DNA of 7,072 nucleotides from Akkermansiaceae bacterium (GTDB lineage Bacteria; Verrucomicrobiota; Verrucomicrobiia; Verrucomicrobiales; Akkermansiaceae), in NCBI GenBank assembly GCA_023300065.1, contig JALZWJ010000080.1:1-7072 (forward strand), in the 5' to 3' direction. Below, piece by piece: positions 1-5,648 of this stretch. Both the position numbers and the translations under genes were made by a program. Under the pieces are notes generated by a model. That model did no database searches, was not told the origin of the DNA, and saw only the letters and a list, made by a program, of their open reading frames with translations. Every line of letters starts with the position of its first letter. Positions within the stretch are counted from its first letter, which is position 1.

Positions 1-230
1 GCTCCTAATTCCCGCAGAGATTTTAAGCCTTGGCTCACGGAACCCTTACTAATCCCCAGCCGAGTCACCAAATCATCCAGCGACAACGCATCCTGTGACA
101 CATACAGCAGCCCATAGATCTCCCCAATCGACTTAGGCAGTCCCAGCAAACGTACCCCATCGCGAAAGAACTCAATCACCAGAGATTCAAATTCGCTCAA
201 TTCGAATTGACCATTAGCCTCGCTAGACAT
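1..230 (-). CDS. GbsR/MarR-family transcriptional regulator, N-terminal part (3' end outside window)
   Basis: Reading the reverse complement from the ATG at 230 gives 76 complete codons with no stop before the window edge, so only the N-terminus is seen. Residues about 17-46 (VIEFFRDGVRLLGLPKSIG followed by EIYGLLY) match the helix and 'slG-iyGlLY' signature of GbsR-type MarR regulators. Residues about 50-72 form the winged helix-turn-helix with the hallmark ISKGSVSQGLKSLRELG. Family knowledge: these are dimeric DNA-binding repressors; the Bacillus GbsR founder responds to choline/betaine metabolism, but most relatives in this group have unknown ligands. No strong ribosome binding site precedes the ATG. 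A second ATG four bases upstream is out of frame. The gene lies more than 400 bp from the catabolic operon and need not be linked to it. Confidence 0.85.
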   Translation of the reverse strand, partial: MSSEANGQFELSEFESLVIEFFRDGVRLLGLPKSIGEIYGLLYVSQDALSLDDLVTRLGISKGSVSQGLKSLRELG

Positions 231-260
231 TCATCTAGTAACCACGGAATCTCTAAAAGT

Positions 261-455
261 TCAATTTAAAATGAACCCACAGCCCTCCTCAGTCCCACTC
301 GCGGCCTCTTTCTCGTCCTCAATAATGAAGTCACTCCTTAATCTGGACCTACGTGCTTGGAATCTTGTCTCACTCCCTACTGTCGATTCTGAATCAGATG
401 ACGACAATTTTAACTCAGAGAATTTTCCCTTTGAGTCTTCAAACCACCTTTCCAT
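261..455 (-). CDS. Possible small hypothetical protein, 64 aa
   Basis: The ATG at 455 is preceded by GGAG with a 5-base spacer, the best Shine-Dalgarno match I noticed in the window, and the stop is 30 bp before the regulator start, so co-transcription with the regulator is possible. The predicted peptide (begins MERWFEDSKGKFSELK) is hydrophilic, with no signal peptide or membrane segment. It has a Ser/Asp-rich stretch, a basic patch around RRSRLR (about residues 35-40) and an acidic stretch IIEDEKEAA. It resembles no family I know. Codon use (AGG, AGA, TTA) differs from the neighbouring genes, and a longer ORF runs antisense across it, which lowers confidence. A TTG start at 500 would give 79 residues but lacks the ribosome binding site. 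Confidence 0.3.
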   Translation of the reverse strand: MERWFEDSKGKFSELKLSSSDSESTVGSETRFQARRSRLRSDFIIEDEKEAASGTEEGCGFILN

Positions 456-528
456 TAATTCTCCGGCAGACAGACAGTCGTTCTTGCAATTTAATGCCAA
501 CGATCACTTCATTGGGGCGGATTTCACA

Positions 529-542
529 GGCTCTTCGGAGCC
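529..542 (+). other. Small perfect hairpin with TTCG loop
   Basis: GGCTC, loop TTCG, then GAGCC. If the plus strand is transcribed, this forms a five-pair stem with a C(UUCG)G tetraloop, an unusually stable RNA motif. No T-tract follows, so it is not an intrinsic terminator by itself. On the minus strand the loop is CGAA. Function is unknown and it may be chance. Confidence 0.35.
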
Positions 543-588
543 ATTCGGCTCACCTGATTTAGGGTTTATTATCGAGTAGACCAGCTGT

Positions 589-618
589 CCTGCCGAGGTT
601 TTAAAAACCCTCAACAGG
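589..618 (-). terminator. Imperfect inverted repeat downstream of the operon, possible weak terminator
   Basis: CCTG at 589-592 pairs with CAGG at 615-618, and GAGG at 595-598 pairs with CCTC at 608-611, separated by a 2x2 mismatch and an A/T-rich loop. It starts about 20 bp past the stop codon of the DUF1080 gene, where the six-gene minus-strand operon should end. No T-run follows on the minus strand, so it is at best a weak or factor-assisted terminator, or an mRNA 3'-end stabiliser. Confidence 0.25.
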
Positions 619-637
619 AAACGGCCTACCTTCTTTC

Positions 638-1279
638 CTATTTCTCTGTGCTCCCAGCCACAGTCAGTTCCTTAATCTTAATATTCTGGAAACTCACAAT
701 GTCCCCATGCCCACAAAAAGCGATGTGTCCACCGCGGCGCTTTGAGCCCTCATGCTTCGGGTTGGCTTTGTTCACCTCATCAAGATTGGCCTCCATGATG
801 ACCACTCCATTGAGCTCCACCTCCACATGAGGCCCATTCACCGTCACGGTCTCCTTGTTCCACTCGCCGACCGGCTTTAAGTGGCCTTTTTTAGCAGCGA
901 CCAAGGTATAGAGACCACCGTGGAATTGGTAGTCCTTGAGCTTTGCATACTTCTCATGCGTGTTATCGAGGATTTGAATTTCCATCCCCGTGTAGGCGGC
1001 ATCACCTTGCCCAGGGTAGTGAATTCCCAGACCATTATTAGCGCCAGAGGTGAGCTTGAATTCAAACTGTAAGACGTAATTGGAATACTCTTTTTTCGTC
1101 TGTAAAGTGCGACACTCTGGAGTCGAGATGATAGTGCCATCTTTGACCATATATCCGCACAGTTCAGTCTGATCCTTCCCACCCCAATTGGTGAAGTCTT
1201 TCCCATTAAACAAAGAGACAAATTCCCCCGCATAAGCAGAGGTCAAGGTCACGAGTGCCAATAAAAGAGATTTTATCAT
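638..1279 (-). CDS. Secreted DUF1080 protein (3-keto-disaccharide hydrolase family)
   Basis: The 213-residue product has a cleavable signal peptide: MIKSLLLALVTLTSAYA with a likely cut after A17. The mature part is a single DUF1080 domain, a concanavalin-like beta-sandwich. Landmarks seen are SLFNGKDFTNW (22-32), NNGLGIHYP (81-89), GMEIQILD (98-105), HGGLY (120-124) and the C-terminal GHIAFCGHG...VSFQNIKIKEL (184-205). The length is normal for a one-domain member. Family knowledge: characterised members cleave 3-keto-glycosides formed by prior C3 oxidation of the sugar, and they commonly sit next to Gfo/Idh/MocA oxidoreductases, as here. The ATG lies 2 bp after the upstream oxidoreductase stop (TAA-AC-ATG), so translation is probably coupled and this is the last gene of the operon. 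The protein probably works in the periplasm or outside the cell. Substrate cannot be read from sequence. The signal peptide ends SAYA-GE, without a lipobox cysteine. Confidence 0.88.
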   Translation of the reverse strand: MIKSLLLALVTLTSAYAGEFVSLFNGKDFTNWGGKDQTELCGYMVKDGTIISTPECRTLQTKKEYSNYVLQFEFKLTSGANNGLGIHYPGQGDAAYTGMEIQILDNTHEKYAKLKDYQFHGGLYTLVAAKKGHLKPVGEWNKETVTVNGPHVEVELNGVVIMEANLDEVNKANPKHEGSKRRGGHIAFCGHGDIVSFQNIKIKELTVAGSTEK

Positions 1280-1281
1280 GT

Positions 1282-2358
1282 TTAAAGGTCGATGGTCTTT
1301 CCCGTGCGGAAACTTTCATCTGCCGCTGCGACAATGCGCATTGAGTTAATGGCATCATCCATATGGTCACCCAGATCGGTGTCCTCTTGGATCGCTTTCA
1401 GGAAGTATTCCTGCTCACGATAACACAGACCATCGTGGTCGGGTTCATCATCCGTCGTGATCCAGTCATCCTGCTTCACAAATTTTCCTTCTGCATTCAG
1501 CTCGCTGTGATGAAGGCGGAGTGACTCTGTCTTCGTATGGGAATCGACATCTGCCGAAGCACCCTCACCGCCGGCCTCTTTCGCACAGATCGTGACGCAG
1601 CCCTTTGGGCCCACCACATCTTTCACGAAGAATGCCGTCTCACTCATCATCGGGCCCCAGCCCGCCTCATACCAGCCAATGCTGCCATCCTCAAAAGTCA
1701 CCTGCAAGTGGCCGTAGTTGATTTTCCCCTCCGGCAATTCATCGCTCAAGCGCGCGCCAATTCCACTCACGCGGATCGGCTTGCTACGTGTCATCTGGCA
1801 CATCACATCGACATAGTGCACCCCACAATCAACGATTGGTGAGATGGACGACATCAGATTCTTATGAGTCTTCCAACTATCCCCACTCGACTGCTGGTTC
1901 AGATTCATCCGCATCACCAGTGGCTTGCCCAGAGTCTGAGAAACCTCGATAAATTTAATCCAACTCGGGTGATGACGCAGGATGTAACCGATCACTAATT
2001 TGCGCCCAGTCTCGCGCGCCTTCGCCACAATCTCTTCTGCCTCCGCCACCGTTTCGGCGAGTGGTTTCTCGATAAAGACATCCGCCCCTGCTTCCATCGC
2101 AGCCTTTGCGAACTCGGCATGAGTATCGGGGTAAGTAGAGATCGAGACCGCATCTGGCTTTGTCGCTGCGAGCGCTTCCTCATAGTCCCCAAATTCCGGA
2201 TACTCCGTTCCCAGATCGGCATTGAGCGCCTTCCGACTCCCCTCCGAACGGGTCACGATCCCGCAAATCTCGAACCCCTCAATGGAGTGGTAAGCACGGG
2301 CATGGGAAGTTCCCATGTGGCCGGCACCAACACATAATACTTTAATCTTCTTGCTCAT
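1282..2358 (-). CDS. Cytoplasmic Gfo/Idh/MocA-family NAD(P)-dependent oxidoreductase
   Basis: The product has 358 residues and no signal peptide. The N-terminal Rossmann fold starts at once with KIKVLCVGAGHMG (nucleotide-binding GAGHMG, 11-16). The family signature EKPLAE follows at 97-102, with K98 the expected catalytic lysine. The C-terminal alpha/beta domain carries DCGVHYVDV (177-185), where H181 and D184 match the usual H-x-x-D site. Family knowledge: such enzymes oxidise or reduce a hydroxyl of a sugar, inositol or amino sugar with NAD(P). In a DUF1080 context, interconversion of a 3-keto sugar and its parent sugar is a reasonable guess. The ATG overlaps the end of the small membrane protein gene by 17 bp and has no clear ribosome binding site, which points to translational coupling. 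It has about the length of typical cytoplasmic members and differs clearly from the Tat-exported paralogue at 5649. Confidence 0.9.
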   Translation of the reverse strand: MSKKIKVLCVGAGHMGTSHARAYHSIEGFEICGIVTRSEGSRKALNADLGTEYPEFGDYEEALAATKPDAVSISTYPDTHAEFAKAAMEAGADVFIEKPLAETVAEAEEIVAKARETGRKLVIGYILRHHPSWIKFIEVSQTLGKPLVMRMNLNQQSSGDSWKTHKNLMSSISPIVDCGVHYVDVMCQMTRSKPIRVSGIGARLSDELPEGKINYGHLQVTFEDGSIGWYEAGWGPMMSETAFFVKDVVGPKGCVTICAKEAGGEGASADVDSHTKTESLRLHHSELNAEGKFVKQDDWITTDDEPDHDGLCYREQEYFLKAIQEDTDLGDHMDDAINSMRIVAAADESFRTGKTIDL

Positions 2359-2536
2359 TATTTTGAAATTCTTGTTCTTGTTCTTCGAGGACTGCCTGAT
2401 CGATCTCAGGGCGCCCTTTCCATAAAAGTTGCATGGCTCGGTAAAATTTCACCATCCCCCCGATCACACTCCCGATCACGATGATCGCCACCGTAATCAC
2501 GGCCCAATCACCGCTCTGTAAAGCTAAGGTATTCAT
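2342..2536 (-). CDS. Small single-pass membrane protein, 64 aa, unknown family
   Basis: The ATG overlaps the transporter stop in an ATGA arrangement, and its own 3' end overlaps the following oxidoreductase start by 17 bp, so it is locked into the operon and very likely translated. The peptide starts MNTLALQSGDW. It has one hydrophobic helix at about residues 11-29 (WAVITVAIIVIGSVIGGMV), then a basic and amphipathic segment (K30, R33, K40, R42). The hydrophilic tail is very rich in Glu/Gln (EEQEQEFQNNEQED). By the positive-inside rule the tail should be cytoplasmic and the short N-terminus periplasmic. I do not recognise a family. An accessory or stabilising subunit of the transporter encoded just before it is the simplest idea, but this is inferred only from position and size. 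Confidence 0.72.
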   Translation of the reverse strand: MNTLALQSGDWAVITVAIIVIGSVIGGMVKFYRAMQLLWKGRPEIDQAVLEEQEQEFQNNEQED

Positions 2537-3861
2537 TCGTCCTCGCCTACCTTTGTTTTATCCCAAAAAGCAGCAAAAAAGACCACCATGATAACCGCAG
2601 CCATGCCCGCGGGAAGCATCCAAAACTCCTTCCACTGGCTCATCGCACTGCCCACTAATTCAGGGTCCACAGTCTCAGGAATATCTACGGAAAACATCTG
2701 AGCGAGCTTATCACCAAAAGACAGAGTCTCCTCACCGCGACCCGCTTTGATCGCATCATCGAGAGGTTTATAGGATTCGACGCTAGCGTTTTTCGTAAAG
2801 GCTACCTGGTAGCCGAAATACATTCCCACACCTTGCGTCAGAAACACGAGCAGCGACTGCGCTTGTCCACGCACCGCTTTTGGGGCGACTTGATCTGTGT
2901 ACATGAAGCCCGTCACGAAGAAGAAGTCATAACAGATTCCGTGCAGCGCAACGGCAAACAACAACATCCAAACAACTTGATCAGGGGCGCCGTAGGCAAA
3001 CAGAAGATACCGAACAACCCACGCAGCCATTCCGATGAGAATCATCCACTTCACGCCCAACTTTCTGAAGAAGAAAGGAATCAATAGCATGAAGAAAATC
3101 TCTGACATCTGACCGAGCGTCATCGTAGCTGCACCTTGTTTGAATCCCGCATTTGCGAGGTAGTTAGAGGTTAAGCCATAGTAGTAAGCCAGTGGGATAC
3201 AGATGAGAGTGGAGCAAATTGCAAAAACGAGAAAACCGGGTTTCAAAAGCAGTCTAAAAGCATCGACCATCAACAACGACCGCACGCTGACCGGTTCACC
3301 TTTAGCAGGGGCGGGCGTGTGAGGCAGAACAAAACAAAAGGCTCCCAGAAGAACCGAAGCAATCGCAGCGACTTTCAAAATCACCAAATCAGAAGTCCAA
3401 CCCATAAAGCCCACGAAGAGACCAGCCGCAATCCAGCCGATCGTTCCCCAAACTCGCACCTTTGGAAAAACCTGTCGGCTCAAATGAGTAAACGCGACCG
3501 TGTTTCCCAAGCCAAGTGTCGGCATGTAGCAGAGCATGTGGCCTGTCATCAACCACACCATCTGATCACCATTCCCAGCAGCGGCAGCGCCATGCGCTAA
3601 CCACAATAGAACCCCAGCGAGGATAAACAAAACACCCATCACCACTTGGGATGGGAAAAACCGATCTGCAATTAGCCCCAGAAAGAGTGGCGCAATAATC
3701 GCACCCCATGGCGCAGATCCATATGCTCCAGCTCCAAAGTCAACCAATCCATTTGCTCCCAAACATTGGCCGAGAGTTGCAAACCAAGCCCCCCATACAA
3801 AGAACTGCAGGAACATCATGATCGACAGTTTTGCTGTCGTGCCGTTTTTAATTTCACTCAT
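2533..3861 (-). CDS. MFS transporter of the nucleoside:H+ symporter (NupG-like) family
   Basis: The product has 442 residues with about 12 predicted membrane helices. Several stretches match the E. coli NupG pattern: LQFFVWGAWFATLG (18-31), CYMPTLGLGNT (111-121), VRVWGTIGW (135-143), QMSEIFFMLLIPFF (251-264) and the LLFAYG region (286-291). The NupG family imports nucleosides with protons. In this group of bacteria such proteins often lie in sugar-catabolic clusters, so a sugar or glycoside substrate is more likely here (inference). The segment between the last two helices (about 356-411) is roughly 40 residues longer than in NupG. It is hydrophilic and should face the periplasm. The gene starts 18 bp after the AraC-type gene and ends in a 4-bp overlap with the small membrane protein gene. 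No strong ribosome binding site is visible. Confidence 0.9.
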   Translation of the reverse strand: MSEIKNGTTAKLSIMMFLQFFVWGAWFATLGQCLGANGLVDFGAGAYGSAPWGAIIAPLFLGLIADRFFPSQVVMGVLFILAGVLLWLAHGAAAAGNGDQMVWLMTGHMLCYMPTLGLGNTVAFTHLSRQVFPKVRVWGTIGWIAAGLFVGFMGWTSDLVILKVAAIASVLLGAFCFVLPHTPAPAKGEPVSVRSLLMVDAFRLLLKPGFLVFAICSTLICIPLAYYYGLTSNYLANAGFKQGAATMTLGQMSEIFFMLLIPFFFRKLGVKWMILIGMAAWVVRYLLFAYGAPDQVVWMLLFAVALHGICYDFFFVTGFMYTDQVAPKAVRGQAQSLLVFLTQGVGMYFGYQVAFTKNASVESYKPLDDAIKAGRGEETLSFGDKLAQMFSVDIPETVDPELVGSAMSQWKEFWMLPAGMAAVIMVVFFAAFWDKTKVGEDE

Positions 3862-3879
3862 AATTTTTGCTTTAAGATT

Positions 3880-4758
3880 TTAGGCGCTCACTTTGGAGCG
3901 TTTTCGGTAAGAACTCGGGGTCATGTCGTACATGCGGCGGAAGGCGCGGGTGAAGCTGGTGAGCGACCCAAAGCCGGTCTTCTCAGAAATTTCACCGAGA
4001 TCTAGTTCCCCTTTTTCAAGGAGGTAAGTGGAGCGGACCAGCCGGACGGACCTTACGAAGTTTCCAAGGGAAACCCCGGCCCCCTCGCGGAAAACAGCAC
4101 GCAGATAACTTTCAGAAACACCCATTGCATCAGAAAGAGCGGGCATCGCTAAGTCCCCTTCTAAGTTTTCCATGACGTGCTTCTTAATTTGAGCCACTAA
4201 GTCCGTATCCGCTGCCGATTCAGCCTCCGCCGGTTTCGCCGCCTTCATCCCTTCAAAGACCTTCCCCAGCGCAATGCTCGCAGCCAGACCATCCCCGGCT
4301 TGGTAATGCGCTAAAAACTCCATCAATAAACCCTCAGCCTTTTCATCCAGCTTCCGGCCACCATCCCGCCAATGCTCCAGCATCTGGCGTGCTGCCCCCT
4401 CTAGCTCGAAAGTGATGTAGAGCCACGAAAAATTTGCAGGCAAATCGATGTAATAATGAATCTGGTGCGGGAAGAGTAAGTGCACTTCTCCTTCCTCAAT
4501 CTGGCGAGGAGTCGTTTCCACCCCCATGCGGCCACGCCCCTCCAAAGCTACCAATAAAACATAGCGCGAGTGCTGATCATAGCGCCCCGCTTTCGCCGAG
4601 ATCCCATCCCAGCCACTCGTCCGGTGATCCTGCGCCACTCGGCAAAACGAGACGATCTCGCGCGGGAGGATTTCATCACCCCAGTTTAAGCCGCTAAAGT
4701 AGTCCTTAGGCTGCTCTAGGCTTGTCGCGCTGGTAACAAGTTGTTTGGTTGGTGCCAT
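3880..4758 (-). CDS. AraC-family transcriptional regulator with N-terminal sensor domain
   Basis: The product has 292 residues from the ATG at 4758. Residues about 35-120 look like an AraC-type cupin sensor (RYVLLVALEGRGRM, then EEGEVHLLFPHQIHYYIDL). Residues about 190-288 are the double helix-turn-helix: first HTH around MPALSDAMGVSESYLRAVF, second around LGEISEKTGFGSLTSFTRAF, closing with the typical MTPSSYRKR. Such proteins usually activate nearby sugar genes on binding a ligand. The frame stays open upstream to 4851, but starting there would overlap the deaminase gene by nearly 90 bp. The ATG at 4758 falls 4 bp after the deaminase stop and gives the normal family length, so I prefer it. 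Sitting inside the operon, it probably controls its own expression, with the 5519-5648 region as the likely target. Confidence 0.88.
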   Translation of the reverse strand: MAPTKQLVTSATSLEQPKDYFSGLNWGDEILPREIVSFCRVAQDHRTSGWDGISAKAGRYDQHSRYVLLVALEGRGRMGVETTPRQIEEGEVHLLFPHQIHYYIDLPANFSWLYITFELEGAARQMLEHWRDGGRKLDEKAEGLLMEFLAHYQAGDGLAASIALGKVFEGMKAAKPAEAESAADTDLVAQIKKHVMENLEGDLAMPALSDAMGVSESYLRAVFREGAGVSLGNFVRSVRLVRSTYLLEKGELDLGEISEKTGFGSLTSFTRAFRRMYDMTPSSYRKRSKVSA

Positions 4759-4762
4759 TCGG

Positions 4763-5518
4763 TCAGGATCTTGCAGCATCAGAATCAAGAAACCAGCCGA
4801 CATTTCTATGATTTTGAAGAAAGCTCGCCGGGACCTCTGGGCCCACCTCACCAGACATCGCCTGTTTTACAATATCCCGCTTTGAGGAACCACGTGCCAT
4901 CAGGACAATCCTCCCCGCCTCTAAAATCGTCCCCACCCCCATCGTCATCGCATGGGTCGGGACCTGCTTCTCCCCGCCAAATCCCGGCGCTGCATCGCGG
5001 ATCGTCTGCTCTGCCAAGGCGATTCGGCGGGTCCGGCTCGTCACCGCGCTCCCTTTTTCGTTAAAGCCAATGTGCCCTTCCCCTCCGATCCCTAGCAGCT
5101 GCCAGTCAATACCACCCGCCTCCTGAATCGCCCGCTCATACTTCGCCGCCGCGTCTTCCGCATGATCGAAGATCGATGGCGGCACCGCGACGTTTGCGGG
5201 GTCGATATCAACTTGGTTGAACAAATTCGCCCACATCTCCGCCCAGTAGCTCCGCTCGTGGTCCCGGCCTAGCCCCTCGTATTCATCGAGGTTAAAGCTC
5301 ATGACATTTGCAAAAGAGAGTCCCTGTTCCCGATGCCGGCGGATCAGCTCAGCATAGAGCGGGAGCGGTGTTCCTCCGGTAGCTAGGCCTAGCACCGCCA
5401 TCTTTCCCTCCGCCGCGCGGCTCTTGATCAAGGCCTCCAGCTCATCCGCGACGGCGTGGCAGAGTTCATCTTGCCCGCCCACTTGGGCAATTTGTGAACC
5501 AATTTGAAGTTTTTGCAT
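4763..5518 (-). CDS. nagB: NagB-like glucosamine-6-phosphate deaminase/isomerase family protein
   Basis: The product has 251 residues (E. coli NagB has 266) and is the first gene of the minus-strand operon. Family landmarks are LGLATGGTPLPLY (43-55, phosphate loop), MSFNLDEYEGL (73-83, with D78 matching catalytic D72 of E. coli), GIGGEGHIGFNE (143-154) and THAMTMGVGTIL (188-199). H149 and E154 match H143 and E148. Canonical NagB turns glucosamine-6-phosphate into fructose-6-phosphate and ammonia. Two deviations are visible: the Asp of the usual DGH motif is Glu (E147), and the usual N-x-RFF segment that carries a phosphate-binding Arg reads AAPGF (176-180). The E. coli allosteric-site lysine (K160) corresponds to I166, so allosteric activation by N-acetylglucosamine-6-phosphate is unlikely. 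The substrate may therefore differ. No kinase or nagA is in the window. The ATG lacks a nearby ribosome binding site. Confidence 0.82.
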   Translation of the reverse strand: MQKLQIGSQIAQVGGQDELCHAVADELEALIKSRAAEGKMAVLGLATGGTPLPLYAELIRRHREQGLSFANVMSFNLDEYEGLGRDHERSYWAEMWANLFNQVDIDPANVAVPPSIFDHAEDAAAKYERAIQEAGGIDWQLLGIGGEGHIGFNEKGSAVTSRTRRIALAEQTIRDAAPGFGGEKQVPTHAMTMGVGTILEAGRIVLMARGSSKRDIVKQAMSGEVGPEVPASFLQNHRNVGWFLDSDAARS

Positions 5519-5648
5519 AAAAATCGAAATAGCTTGTTAAGTCCTTACGTAACCGATTTTGACTATTGATCAAGTTTCTCTTTTTTCGTAGCATTACCTT
5601 ACAAAAGGGCGATGATCTCGAAATCACGCACTCATACCGATAAAACTC
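5519..5648. promoter_or_regulatory. Divergent regulatory region between the operon and the exported oxidoreductase gene
   Basis: The 130 bp between two divergent start codons must hold the promoters of both transcripts. It is more A/T-rich than the flanking genes. Two perfect 8-bp palindromes are visible, TTACGTAA at 5545-5552 and TTGATCAA at 5566-5573, 13 bp apart. They could be operator half-sites or sites for separate regulators. The hexamers CCTTAC at 5543-5548 and 5597-5602 are direct repeats. No clear minus-strand -35/-10 pair was found. The AraC-type regulator encoded in the operon is the obvious candidate to bind here. Confidence 0.55.
5566..5594 (+). promoter_or_regulatory. Candidate sigma-70-like promoter for the exported oxidoreductase gene
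   Basis: TTGATC (5566-5571) and TAGCAT (5589-5594) are separated by 17 bp and match the -35 and -10 consensus at 4 or more of 6 positions each. The -35 box overlaps the palindrome TTGATCAA, so a protein bound there could block or assist polymerase. The start codon lies 54 bp downstream of the -10 box. This rests on pattern only. Confidence 0.35.

Larger units (their letters stand above)
231..637. other. 407-bp region without a convincing conserved gene
   Basis: This stretch separates the regulator gene from the end of the DUF1080 gene. It contains one possible small minus-strand ORF (261-455), an overlapping plus-strand ORF of 102 codons (271-579) with no visible ribosome binding site, a perfect 5-bp stem closed by a TTCG loop (529-542), and an imperfect inverted repeat (589-618). 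I recognise no protein family in either ORF. A promoter for the regulator gene is expected somewhere in 231-300 on the minus strand, but I see only a TTGAAC at 265-260 without a convincing -10 box. Confidence 0.5.

Noticed and set aside
271..579. 102-codon plus-strand ORF
   Set aside because: It has no ribosome binding site and no recognisable family. The Ser-rich composition looks like the reverse reading of A/T-rich DNA. It is kept only as a finding with low weight.
2370..2395. Short tandem repeat (TTCTTG units)
   Set aside because: It encodes the Glu/Gln-rich tail of the small membrane protein and is too short to be a distinct repeat element.
4759..4851. N-terminal extension of the AraC-type regulator to 4851
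   Set aside because: It would overlap the deaminase gene by 89 bp and add 31 residues with no family match. The ATG at 4758, 4 bp after the deaminase stop, gives normal length.
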